Notes under the pieces: model-generated
The model's database searches: none
Told to the model about the DNA's origin: nothing
Seen by the model: the letters and a program-made list of their open reading frames with translations, nothing else
Made by a program: the position numbers and the translations under genes
Source of the DNA: Promicromonospora umidemergens
GTDB lineage: Bacteria > Actinomycetota > Actinomycetes > Actinomycetales > Cellulomonadaceae
Assembly (NCBI RefSeq): GCF_024171995.1
Contig: NZ_JAMTCT010000015.1
Location: 111,364-175,363, forward strand
Reading direction: 5' to 3'
Length of the DNA stretch: 64,000 bases
Part shown: piece by piece, positions 1 through 7,478 of the stretch
Layout: every line of letters begins with the position of its first letter
Position numbering within the stretch: position 1 is the first letter of the stretch

Positions 1-770
1 AGCTCGCGCAGCAGGCGCGTCGCGGCCGGCTCGACGGAGGCGGGCGCCGGCCCGAGGGCGGGGAAGAGCACGTGGGCGGTCATGACGGCGTCGAGGGCGG
101 ACCGGCCGGCGTCCCTGCCCTCGGGCCGCAGGGCCCGCGCGAACGGCACGAGGTCACGCGTCCGCAGGAGGTCGAGCGGTTCGTCCACGACGGGTAGGCC
201 GATGTGCGAGTCCACGGTGGTGGCGCCGTGCCCGGGGAAGTGCTTGCCGCACACTCCGACGCCTGCGCTGCGCACGCCGCGCGCGAACGCGATGCCGTGC
301 CGGGCGACGTCGTCGGGCGTGGTCCCGAAGGCGCGCACACCGATCACCGGGTTGTCCGGCTCGGAGACGACGTCGAGCACCGGGCCGAGGAGCAGGTCGA
401 TGCCGGTCGCCGCGAGCAGCCGGCCCAGTGCCCGGCCGGCGTCCAGCGAGACGCTGCAGCCGCCCGGGTAGGCGCCGAGCGCCGCCGCCCCGGGCAGGGA
501 CGAGCCGTGGACGGCCTCCAGCCGCGACACGTCGCCGCCCTCCTCGTCCACGGCGATGACCAGGTCGGGCGAGATCGTGTGCAGCGCGGCGGACAGGGTC
601 GCGGTGGTGGCGACGTCGGGCGTGTTCCGCGCGAAGTAGACGACGCCGGCCAGGCCCGCGCGGGCGGCGTCGGCCAGCCAGCCCGGGACGAGCGTGCCCT
701 CGAAGCCGGGCAGGAGCACGCCGTTGACGGCGCGCTCCGTACGGGCCGGCCCAGCGTGCTCAGCGGTCAT
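1..770 (-). CDS. Glycoside hydrolase family 3, beta-N-acetylhexosaminidase-like (C-terminus cut by window edge)
   Basis: Retaining GH3 enzyme that would release GlcNAc from chito-oligosaccharides or muropeptides. The signature KHFPGHG lies near residue 175, followed by TTVDSHIG, whose Asp-His pair is the acid/base dyad of NagZ-type GH3 enzymes. An acidic segment DEEGG is near residue 75. There is no signal peptide, so it should act in the cytoplasm on imported sugars. About 256 residues are visible and the gene runs off the left edge. Its ATG overlaps the stop of the upstream permease gene (ATGA), so it is the last visible gene of the transporter operon. The order binding protein, permease, permease, GH3 matches the Streptomyces dasABC-dasD arrangement. 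Substrate is inferred. Confidence 0.85.
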   Translation of the reverse strand, partial: MTAEHAGPARTERAVNGVLLPGFEGTLVPGWLADAARAGLAGVVYFARNTPDVATTATLSAALHTISPDLVIAVDEEGGDVSRLEAVHGSSLPGAAALGAYPGGCSVSLDAGRALGRLLAATGIDLLLGPVLDVVSEPDNPVIGVRAFGTTPDDVARHGIAFARGVRSAGVGVCGKHFPGHGATTVDSHIGLPVVDEPLDLLRTRDLVPFARALRPEGRDAGRSALDAVMTAHVLFPALGPAPASVEPAATRLLRE

Positions 771-1621
771 GCCTTCACGGCCCCCGCCGTGAGACCAGAG
801 GCGAGGCGTCGCTGGACCAGGATGAAGAAGATCATCACGGGCACGGTGATGATCGTGGACGCCGCCATGATGGCGCCCCAGTCGTTGGAGTGGATGCCGA
901 AGAACGAGTGGAGGCCGATCGCCACCGTGTAGCTCTCCGTGGCGCCGCCCAGCATCGTCATGGCGAAGATGAACTCGTTCCACGCGGTGATGAAGCTGAA
1001 GATGCTGGTGGCGACCAGGCCGGGTGCCACGAGTGGCAGCAGGACCGACCAGAACATGCGGCCCCAGCTCGCGCCGTCGAGGTAGGCGGCCTCCTCCAGC
1101 TCGACCGGGACCGCGGCGACGAAGCCGCGCAGCATCCAGATGCCGAACGGGAGCGCGAGCGCCACGTAGACCACGACGAGGCCGATCAGGGTGTTGAGCA
1201 GCTGCAGGTCGCGGACCTGGACGAACAGCGGGATGACGAGCGCCTCGAGCGGCACCATCTGCACGATCAGCACCATCATGAGGATCTGGGTGCGCATCTT
1301 GAACCGGAAGCGCGCCACCGCGACGGACGCCAGCAGCGCGAGGACCGACGAGACGACCACCGTGCCGAGCGCTACCAGCAGGGAGTTGCGCAGGAAGGTC
1401 CCGAAGCCGCCCTCGGTGAGCACGAACACGTAGTGGTCGAGCGTCGGTTCGGCCGGCCAGAAGCTGCTGGTGTTCCCGGCCTGCGCGTCCAGGGAGCTGT
1501 TCAGCATCCAGTAGACGGGGAACAGCGTGAAGACGAGCAGCAGGGCGACGAGCACGCCCTTGCCGAGCTGGCGCAGCGGCGAGCGGCGTGCGGTGCGCCG
1601 CAGCGGGCGGTTGCCGCTCAT
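767..1621 (-). CDS. Carbohydrate ABC transporter permease, MalG/DasC type
   Basis: Inner-membrane permease of a CUT1 sugar importer, 284 residues, six predicted membrane segments. The EAA loop reads EEAAYLDGASWGRMFWSVLLP, the contact site for the ATPase. The start at MSGNRPLRR overlaps the upstream permease stop by 4 bases and its own stop overlaps the GH3 start. It pairs with the MalF-like permease and the lipoprotein upstream. No ATP-binding subunit is encoded nearby, as is usual for actinobacterial CUT1 systems that share one MsiK-type ATPase. The substrate cannot be read from the permease; the GH3 and kinase neighbours suggest amino sugars. Confidence 0.92.
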   Translation of the reverse strand: MSGNRPLRRTARRSPLRQLGKGVLVALLLVFTLFPVYWMLNSSLDAQAGNTSSFWPAEPTLDHYVFVLTEGGFGTFLRNSLLVALGTVVVSSVLALLASVAVARFRFKMRTQILMMVLIVQMVPLEALVIPLFVQVRDLQLLNTLIGLVVVYVALALPFGIWMLRGFVAAVPVELEEAAYLDGASWGRMFWSVLLPLVAPGLVATSIFSFITAWNEFIFAMTMLGGATESYTVAIGLHSFFGIHSNDWGAIMAASTIITVPVMIFFILVQRRLASGLTAGAVKA

Positions 1622-2565
1622 CGTTCCTCCTCCGCCAGGACGGCGCGGACGTAGACGGCGGTGATCGCGAGCAGCAGCAGGGTCAGCAGCACGGCGATCG
1701 CCGAGCCGAAGCCGTACCGGTTCTGCCCGAACGACTCGACGTACGACCACACGCCGAGGTTCAGCACGGACCGGTTCGATCCCGCGCCGCCGGGCATGAG
1801 GTACACCTGCGCGAACACCTTGAAGTCCCAGATGGTCGACAGGATGATCACGACGGCGAACACCTGCCGCAGCTGGGGCACGATGATCGAGAAGAACCGG
1901 CGGAACGCGCCGGCGCCGTCCATCTCGGCGGCCTCGAGCATCTCCTTCGGCACCCCGAGCAGGCCGGCGAGCACGGTGACCGCGACGAACGGGAACCCGT
2001 GGTGGATCACGTTGAGCAGGACTATCGCGTAGAACGACCACCGGTCGGTGAACCAGTTGGTGGGGTCGTCCAGCAGGCCGAGCCCCATCAGGACGTCGTT
2101 GAAGACGCCGCGGTCGGCGTCGAAGATCCACACCCACACGTACGTGCCGGTGACCGCCGGCATGGCCCAGGCCGCCATGATCGCGCTGGACGTCACCGTG
2201 CGCCAGAAGGTGCCGAGCGAGGCGAGCAGCACCGCCACACCGGTGCCGAACGCGACGGTGCCCACGACGGACAGGACGGCGAACCCCACGGTGTTGGGCA
2301 GCACCACGGTCCACAGCTCCGGCGACGCCAGGATCTCGGCGTAGTTCTCCAGGCCGATCCAGCTCAGCTCGCCCGTCGTGATCTCCCGCAGCCCGTAGTC
2401 CTGCAGGGAGAAGAGGAACACCCGCACCAGCGGCCACAGCAGCAGCACCGCCAGGACCGCCAGCGCGGGGGCGAGCAGCAGCCAGGGCCGCACGGTGGCG
2501 GCCCTGGCCCGGCTGAGCCGCGGCAGTGTCTTTCGCAGACGGGTCTCCGTCAGCTGCTGAGTCAC
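1618..2565 (-). CDS. Carbohydrate ABC transporter permease, MalF/DasB type
   Basis: Companion permease of the CUT1 importer, 315 residues, with an N-terminal hydrophobic segment (about residues 25-50) followed by five more membrane segments. The EAA motif is LEAAEMDGAGAFRRFFSIIVP. The start is GTG and overlaps the TGA of the binding-protein gene (GTGA), indicating translational coupling. The length and motif are typical of the family. Confidence 0.92.
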   Translation of the reverse strand: MTQQLTETRLRKTLPRLSRARAATVRPWLLLAPALAVLAVLLLWPLVRVFLFSLQDYGLREITTGELSWIGLENYAEILASPELWTVVLPNTVGFAVLSVVGTVAFGTGVAVLLASLGTFWRTVTSSAIMAAWAMPAVTGTYVWVWIFDADRGVFNDVLMGLGLLDDPTNWFTDRWSFYAIVLLNVIHHGFPFVAVTVLAGLLGVPKEMLEAAEMDGAGAFRRFFSIIVPQLRQVFAVVIILSTIWDFKVFAQVYLMPGGAGSNRSVLNLGVWSYVESFGQNRYGFGSAIAVLLTLLLLAITAVYVRAVLAEEER

Positions 2566-3857
2566 TCAGACCCGTTCAGCACGCTGGTCATCTCCTCGGC
2601 GGCGGCCTTGCTCGCTTCCGCGACGGTCGCGTCCCCAGAGAGGATCGACTGCATCATGGTGCTCGTCGTGAGCTTGGCCTGCACGTTCCCGTAGGTGGGC
2701 GCCGCGGGCACCGAGGCGCCGCCCTCGACGAACTGCCTCGCGAACGGCGCCACGAGCGGGTCGGTGCTCTCGAGCGTCTCGTCCAGCAGCGAGACCTGGC
2801 CGGGGAAGTACCCGGACTGCTCGCTCCACTGCTGCGCGAACTCACCGGTGGTCATCATCTCGATGAACGTGAAGGCCAGGTCCTTGTCCTCGGCCGTCTC
2901 GAACATGCTCAGGTGCGAGCCGCCCAGGACCGACGGGGCGATGCCGCCGTCCTGGCCCGGGATCGGCACGGCGGCGAACTTGCCCTCCATGTCCGCGTTC
3001 GCGTCGACGATCGCACCGGGCGTCCAGGAGCCCATGACCGCCATGCCGACGTCGCCGGCGGCGAACGCGTCGAGCACGTCGGTCTCGCGCCAGGTGGTGG
3101 CACCGGTCGACGAGTAGCCGCCCTCGGTGGCCAGGCCGGTCCAGAACTCGAGGCCCTCCTGCGACTCGGGGCTGTCGAGGCCGGAGGTCCAGGTGTCGCC
3201 CTCGAGCGTGGCGACCTCGCCGCCCGCTCCCCACACCCACGGGTAGACCGTGAACTCGGCGTCGCCGGGGACCGCTACCGCGATCTTGTCCGGGTACTCC
3301 TCCTTGAGCCCCGCTGCGGCCTCCTCGAGCTCCTCCCACGTGGTGGGCGGCTCGACGCCGGCCTTCTCGAACATCTCCGTGTTGTAGACCAGCGAGCGCA
3401 CCCCGGCGTACCAGGGCATGCCGTAGAGCTGCTCGTCGTAGGTCCCTGCCTCGACCAGCCCCTCGACCAGGTCGTCGCCGATCCCTGCGCCCTCCACGTG
3501 CTCGTCGAGCGACGCGAGCGCGCCGGCGTCGGCGAACTCGGGGGTCCAGGTGGTGCCGGTCTCCGCGACGTCGGGGGTGGTGCCGCCGGCGATCGAGGTG
3601 ACGAACCGGTCGTGGGCGTCGCCCCACTCGACGAACTCGACGTTGAGCGTCGCGCCGGTCTCCTCCTCGAACGCCGTCGAGACGTCGGCGAAGAAGCCGT
3701 CGGCGTCGGGGTTCGTTCCCTGCATGATCCAGACGTCGAGGGTGCCGTCACCCTCGCTGTCGCCGCCGTCGCCCCCGCCGCCGCAGGCGGCCGTCGTGGC
3801 AGCGAGAAGCAGTGCACCGGTGGCCGCAGCTATGGGCCGTCGCATCGCTCGAGTCAT
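2562..3857 (-). CDS. Sugar-binding lipoprotein of ABC importer (SBP family 1)
   Basis: Extracellular solute receptor of the importer, 431 residues. A lipoprotein signal peptide ends at TTAAC about residue 24, followed by a Gly/Asp-rich tether. The body shows a SBP_bac_1 pattern (VEFVEWGDAHDRFVTSIAGGTTPDV) seen in oligosaccharide binders such as DasA, NgcE and MalE. It is the first gene of a four-gene minus-strand operon. A purine-rich ribosome site GGAAGGAA precedes the ATG. A palindrome (3911-3923) lies between a likely promoter and the start. Ligand is unknown; chitobiose or a cell-wall sugar is inferred from the GH3 and kinase neighbours. Confidence 0.9.
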   Translation of the reverse strand: MTRAMRRPIAAATGALLLAATTAACGGGGDGGDSEGDGTLDVWIMQGTNPDADGFFADVSTAFEEETGATLNVEFVEWGDAHDRFVTSIAGGTTPDVAETGTTWTPEFADAGALASLDEHVEGAGIGDDLVEGLVEAGTYDEQLYGMPWYAGVRSLVYNTEMFEKAGVEPPTTWEELEEAAAGLKEEYPDKIAVAVPGDAEFTVYPWVWGAGGEVATLEGDTWTSGLDSPESQEGLEFWTGLATEGGYSSTGATTWRETDVLDAFAAGDVGMAVMGSWTPGAIVDANADMEGKFAAVPIPGQDGGIAPSVLGGSHLSMFETAEDKDLAFTFIEMMTTGEFAQQWSEQSGYFPGQVSLLDETLESTDPLVAPFARQFVEGGASVPAAPTYGNVQAKLTTSTMMQSILSGDATVAEASKAAAEEMTSVLNGSE

Positions 3858-3910
3858 CGTTCGGCTTCCTTCCGCTCGGTGCCGCGAGAGGAGCCAGGTG
3901 GTATTCCTGA

Positions 3911-3923
3911 GAAATGAAATTTC
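3911..3923. promoter_or_regulatory. Palindrome GAAAT-GAA-ATTTC upstream of sugar-binding protein
   Basis: A 13-bp palindrome with 5-bp arms sits just downstream of a likely minus-strand -10 element (TATAGG) and about 55 bp before the lipoprotein start. The AT-rich form resembles operators reported for RpiR-family sugar regulators. The MurR/RpiR gene at 6519 is the natural candidate to bind it. The match is visual only. Confidence 0.45.
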
Positions 3924-4037
3924 CTATACGCGGCATTGCGTGGAGATTACTAACGGGATGGACTATCTGCTAGGGGTGTTACCAAACCGTGATTGCCCAT
4001 GATGGCACGCGATCCGGAGCGGGGCCCGTGCCTCGTT

Positions 4038-5099
4038 CTACAGAACGCGCGCGGTCCATTTCGGCGTGCCGAACTTCGACTCCACCAGCTCGCCGGCGAG
4101 CCCCCACTCCGTGGGGGTGATCTCGCCGGTCACGGTGCGGTACCGCCCACGGAAGGACGCCTCGAGCGCGTCGATCACCGCTGCCCTGCCGAGCCCGGTC
4201 TGGGAGCGCAGCGGGTCGACCCGCTTGTTCGCGCTGCGCGTGCCCTTGTCGCTGAGCTTCTCGCGCCCGATCCGCAGGACGTCGGTCATCTTGTCCGCGT
4301 TCAGGTCGTAGGCCATCGTCGCGTGGTGCAGGACGGCGCCCCCGGCGAGCCGCTTCTGGGCGGCGCCGGCGATCTTCCCCGCGGGCGAGGCGATGTCGTT
4401 GAGCGGCACGTAGGCGGCGTCGATGCCGAGATCGTGCAGGGCGCCGATCACCCAGTCGTCCAGGAAGGCGTAGGACCGTTCGAAGCTCAGGCCGTCCACG
4501 AGCGAGCCCGGCACGTACAGGGAGTACGAGATCGTGTTGCCGGGCTCCATGAACATGGCGCCGCCCCCGGTGATCCGCCGGATCACGCGGGCCCCGTGCC
4601 GCGCGGCACCCTCGACGTCGACCTCGTTGCGCAGGGACTGGAACGATCCGATGATCACCGCGGACTCGTCCCACTCCCAGAAGCGGAGGGTCGGCCCACG
4701 CCGCCCCGCGCCGAGCTCCTCGGTCAGGACCTGGTCGAGCGCGACGTTGAGCAGCGGCGACACCGCCGGGGTGCGGACCACCTGGAACTCGTGGTCCTCC
4801 CAGGCGGTCGCGTGGCCCAGCGCGCGCCGGGCGGCCACGGCCACGGCGTCGGCGTCGAAACCGACGGCGGTGGCGTCCTTCAGCGCTCCCCGCACCGCCT
4901 CGGCGAGCTGGGTCTTCGAGGAGTCGGCGGGCATGCCGTCGAGGGCCTCCCCCATCGCCTCCAGCGCCTCGTCGGGCTCGAGGAAGAAGTCCCCGCTCAC
5001 CCTCGTACCCACCAGCCGCCCCGGGGGTTCACCCGCCTCGACCACGTCGGTCTCGACACGAACCAGCTTTCCGAGTGGAACCTTGTACTCTCCGCGCAC
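4038..5099 (-). CDS. Lipoate-protein ligase A family with N-terminal accessory domain
   Basis: Attaches lipoate (or another acyl cofactor) to E2/GcvH domains through an acyl-AMP intermediate in the cytosol. Biotin/lipoate ligase motifs are present: RRITGGGAMF, then GKIAGAAQKRLAGGAVLHH with the expected lysine. The first ~95 residues (GEYKVPLGKL, RVSGDFFLEPDEALEAM) resemble the small accessory domain that sits at the C-terminus of E. coli LplA, so the domain order is swapped. The chosen GTG start at VRGEYK places the start after the twin palindromes at 5129-5183; a longer ATG frame from 5183 would encode the palindromes and lacks family similarity. The gene is divergent from the sugar kinase. 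Confidence 0.82.
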   Translation of the reverse strand: MRGEYKVPLGKLVRVETDVVEAGEPPGRLVGTRVSGDFFLEPDEALEAMGEALDGMPADSSKTQLAEAVRGALKDATAVGFDADAVAVAARRALGHATAWEDHEFQVVRTPAVSPLLNVALDQVLTEELGAGRRGPTLRFWEWDESAVIIGSFQSLRNEVDVEGAARHGARVIRRITGGGAMFMEPGNTISYSLYVPGSLVDGLSFERSYAFLDDWVIGALHDLGIDAAYVPLNDIASPAGKIAGAAQKRLAGGAVLHHATMAYDLNADKMTDVLRIGREKLSDKGTRSANKRVDPLRSQTGLGRAAVIDALEASFRGRYRTVTGEITPTEWGLAGELVESKFGTPKWTARVL

Positions 5100-5128
5100 G
5101 TGTTCACAGTAGGCGACGGTGCCTGCGG

Positions 5129-5183
5129 TGTCCGACGTCGGGCCGCGCCTCAGGTACGGAAGGTGCGGCCCGACGTCGGGCAC
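5129..5183. repeat. Long inverted repeat made of two palindromic boxes, between lplA and sugar kinase
   Basis: Perfect 15-bp arms at 5132-5146 and 5165-5179, extended to 19 bp with one G-T wobble (5128-5146 and 5165-5183), enclose an 18-nt spacer. Each arm itself contains the palindrome CCGACGTCGG, so this can be read as two copies of one operator whose centres are 38 bp apart, or as one RNA hairpin in the lplA leader. No T-run follows, so a terminator is unlikely. Confidence 0.75.
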
Positions 5184-5276
5184 ATCCGCTATTTGGCGAG
5201 AAGGCGTGTCAGAACAGACCAGAATTTCCTCCTTTCTTTAGACAACCTTGCCCTGGTTTCGTGTCAGAATGACCGG

Positions 5277-6407
5277 GTGTCCGAACTCGCACAGGGTATT
5301 GATGAAGCGGCGGTCGACGCCTGGGTCGTCGCTCTCGACGTAGGCGGCAGTGGCTCGCGCCTTGTCGCCGAATTCGGCAGTTCCACACACCCTGAGCGCA
5401 TCAGCCTGAGTGGTCGCGCCGTCAAGGTGAACCACCACGGCAGCGACGCTCCCGCGGTCGTCGCCTCGCTCTGCCAGTCCTTCAACGCGTGGGCCGCACG
5501 CATGGGCCACGACGGGATGAGCGACGGCAGCACCGCACCGGTCGCCTCCGCCGCCGTCGGCATCACCGGCCTGACGTCGCTGGTCGAGAAGCCGACCGAC
5601 GTACACGACATCCTGGCGCGCGAGCTGCGGACCAACCGCACCGCCGTCGCCGGTGACGCGCTCACCGCCCACCTCGGCGCCCTCAAGGGGCGTGCCGGGG
5701 CAGTGCTCTCCGTGGGTACCGGCGCCGTCGCGTTCGGCTACGACGGCGTGAGCCGCTGGCGTCGCGCGGACGGCTGGGGCCACCTGCTCGGTGACCTCGG
5801 AGCCGGCGTCTGGGTCGGTGGCGAGGCGCTGCGCGCCGCCGGTCGCTACCACGACGGCGCATCTCGCGGCGCCTCGAAGCGCCTTCTGGACGCGGCGGTC
5901 GCCAAGTTCGGCCTGATCGAGAGCTGGCCCAACCAGTTCTACAAGAACGCGGAGCGCGCCCGGCAGCTCGCCTCGATGGCCCCCGAGGTCATCATCGCGG
6001 CGGCCGAGGGCGACTCCACCTCGATCCGCATCCTCGACGAAGCCGGCCGGCACCTCGCCGACACGCTCTCCAGCGCGCTCGGGCGCGGCATCCCACCGCT
6101 CGCCTCCACGACCGGCCGCCTGGTGCAGGAGGAGTCGCCGCTCACGGTGTCGCTCACCAAGCACCTCTCCGAGGACCGGCCCGACGTCTCGCTCGTGCCG
6201 AGCGACGGATCGCCGCTCGACGGCGCACTCCGCCTGGCCCAGCGCCTGCGTGACGCACCACAGTCCGTCGCCGGTTTCCGCCCGTGGCTCACCATCCGCG
6301 CGGACGGCCACCACACCCTCCCCGAGGCCGTCGAGGACGTGGGCGCCGCGGACACCCTTGCCGCGAAGCTCTCGGCCACCGACCTGCCCGGTGACGAGCT
6401 TCAGTGA
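5277..6407 (+). CDS. BadF/BadG-type sugar kinase (N-acetylglucosamine/N-acetylmuramate kinase-like)
   Basis: ASKHA-fold kinase of about 376 residues, expected to phosphorylate an imported amino sugar with ATP. Phosphate-1 motif LDVGGSGSRLV near residue 16; SVGTGAVAFG phosphate-2 motif near residue 145; GWGHLLGDLGAGVWVGGEAL follows. This family includes eukaryotic-type NagK and bacterial MurK. The GTG start at VSELAQG has no Shine-Dalgarno; a CAGAAT -10-like hexamer at 5265-5270 ends 6 nt before it, typical of a leaderless transcript. A longer open frame upstream is antisense to lplA and is rejected. The MurR/RpiR regulator follows 111 bp downstream, supporting an amino-sugar role. Confidence 0.8.
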   Translation: MSELAQGIDEAAVDAWVVALDVGGSGSRLVAEFGSSTHPERISLSGRAVKVNHHGSDAPAVVASLCQSFNAWAARMGHDGMSDGSTAPVASAAVGITGLTSLVEKPTDVHDILARELRTNRTAVAGDALTAHLGALKGRAGAVLSVGTGAVAFGYDGVSRWRRADGWGHLLGDLGAGVWVGGEALRAAGRYHDGASRGASKRLLDAAVAKFGLIESWPNQFYKNAERARQLASMAPEVIIAAAEGDSTSIRILDEAGRHLADTLSSALGRGIPPLASTTGRLVQEESPLTVSLTKHLSEDRPDVSLVPSDGSPLDGALRLAQRLRDAPQSVAGFRPWLTIRADGHHTLPEAVEDVGAADTLAAKLSATDLPGDELQ

Positions 6408-6518
6408 CCGGCTGTCGTTCACTGACACGTTCCTTCACTACTGCGTCACGCCCGGATCCCCGGTACGGGTGTATGTTCTCGACCCCTAGACCCCCCACCA
6501 CATCCCGGGAGATGCGAC

Positions 6519-7427
6519 ATGACAGGTGACGTCCTCGTCCGACTCAGGCGCGCACTACCAACGCTGCGACCAGCGGAGGCGAGGGTGGCGCAGACGGTCC
6601 TCGACGACCCGAACACTGTCGTCCAGTCCACCATCACTGAGCTCGCAGGCCACGCGGACACGTCACAGGCCACGGTCGTGCGCTTCTGCCGCGCCGTGGG
6701 CTATGCGGGCTACCCCGAGTTCCGGATCGATCTCGCCCAGGCGACCAGCCGGCGCGAGGTCGAGATGGAACGCTCCGGCATCGCCGAGGGCGAGATCAAC
6801 CAGACCGACGACATCGAGGCCGTCGTCTCGAAGATCGCCTTCCACGAGGCTCGCACCATCGAAGAGACCGCCCGCATGATCGACACCGATGCGATCGAGC
6901 AGGTCGCCACGGCCATCTCCGAGGCCAAGCGGGTCGACGTCTACGGTGTCGGCTCGTCCAACCTCGCTGCCGCCGACCTCGCGATGAAGCTGCAGCGCAT
7001 CGGTGTGTTCGTGTTCACCTCCCCCGACCCGCACCAGCAGCTCGCCTCGTCGGCCCTGCTCGAGCCGGGCAACGTCGCGATCGCCGTCTCGCACTCCGGC
7101 CAGACACGGGAGACGAACCAGGCTCTGGAGAACGCCCGCAAGCGCGGCGCGCTCACCGCGGCGATCACGAACTTCCCGGACGCTCCGATCGGCCTCGTGT
7201 CCGACGTCGTCCTGGCGACCACGGCACGCGAGACCCAGTTCCGGGTCGGGGCCATGTCGAGCCGCATCGCTCAGCTCACGGTCGTGGACTACCTGTTCGT
7301 CCGCGTCGCCCAGCGCACGTACGACCGCTCGTCCATCGCCATCAAGGCGACGTACGAAGCCGTCCGCGACCAGCGCCTCGACCTCGGCAGCCCGAGGCCG
7401 GACCGGTCGGCGGCACCGGTCGTCTGA
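6519..7427 (+). CDS. MurR/RpiR family transcriptional regulator
   Basis: DNA-binding sugar-phosphate sensor, 302 residues. The N-terminal HTH_6 domain (about residues 1-77) contains ITELAGHADTSQATVVRFCRAVGY as the recognition helix region. A SIS sugar-phosphate isomerase domain spans about residues 130-265 (VDVYGVGSSNLAAADLAMKL and AVSHSGQTRETNQAL). The likely effector is an N-acetyl-amino-sugar 6-phosphate made by the neighbouring kinase. GGGAG precedes the ATG. It probably controls the divergent transporter operon and/or the kinase; the GAAAT palindrome at 3911 is a candidate site. Confidence 0.9.
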   Translation: MTGDVLVRLRRALPTLRPAEARVAQTVLDDPNTVVQSTITELAGHADTSQATVVRFCRAVGYAGYPEFRIDLAQATSRREVEMERSGIAEGEINQTDDIEAVVSKIAFHEARTIEETARMIDTDAIEQVATAISEAKRVDVYGVGSSNLAAADLAMKLQRIGVFVFTSPDPHQQLASSALLEPGNVAIAVSHSGQTRETNQALENARKRGALTAAITNFPDAPIGLVSDVVLATTARETQFRVGAMSSRIAQLTVVDYLFVRVAQRTYDRSSIAIKATYEAVRDQRLDLGSPRPDRSAAPVV

Positions 7428-7440
7428 CCCAGGCAGCTGG

Positions 7441-7474
7441 GCCGGGACGGACCTCTGGCGAGGTCCGTCCCGGC
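7441..7474. terminator. Bidirectional terminator hairpin between murR-like gene and cimA
   Basis: Perfect 14-bp arms (7441-7454 and 7461-7474) with a CTGGCG loop lie between two convergent genes. There is no long T-run, which is common for actinobacterial terminators. Confidence 0.75.
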
Positions 7475-7478
7475 GCCC

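Noticed and set aside
2526..3917. Long plus-strand frames antisense to the sugar transporter
   Set aside because: High-GC third-position mirror frames; Arg/Gly/His-rich, no domains, fully opposite a clear operon.
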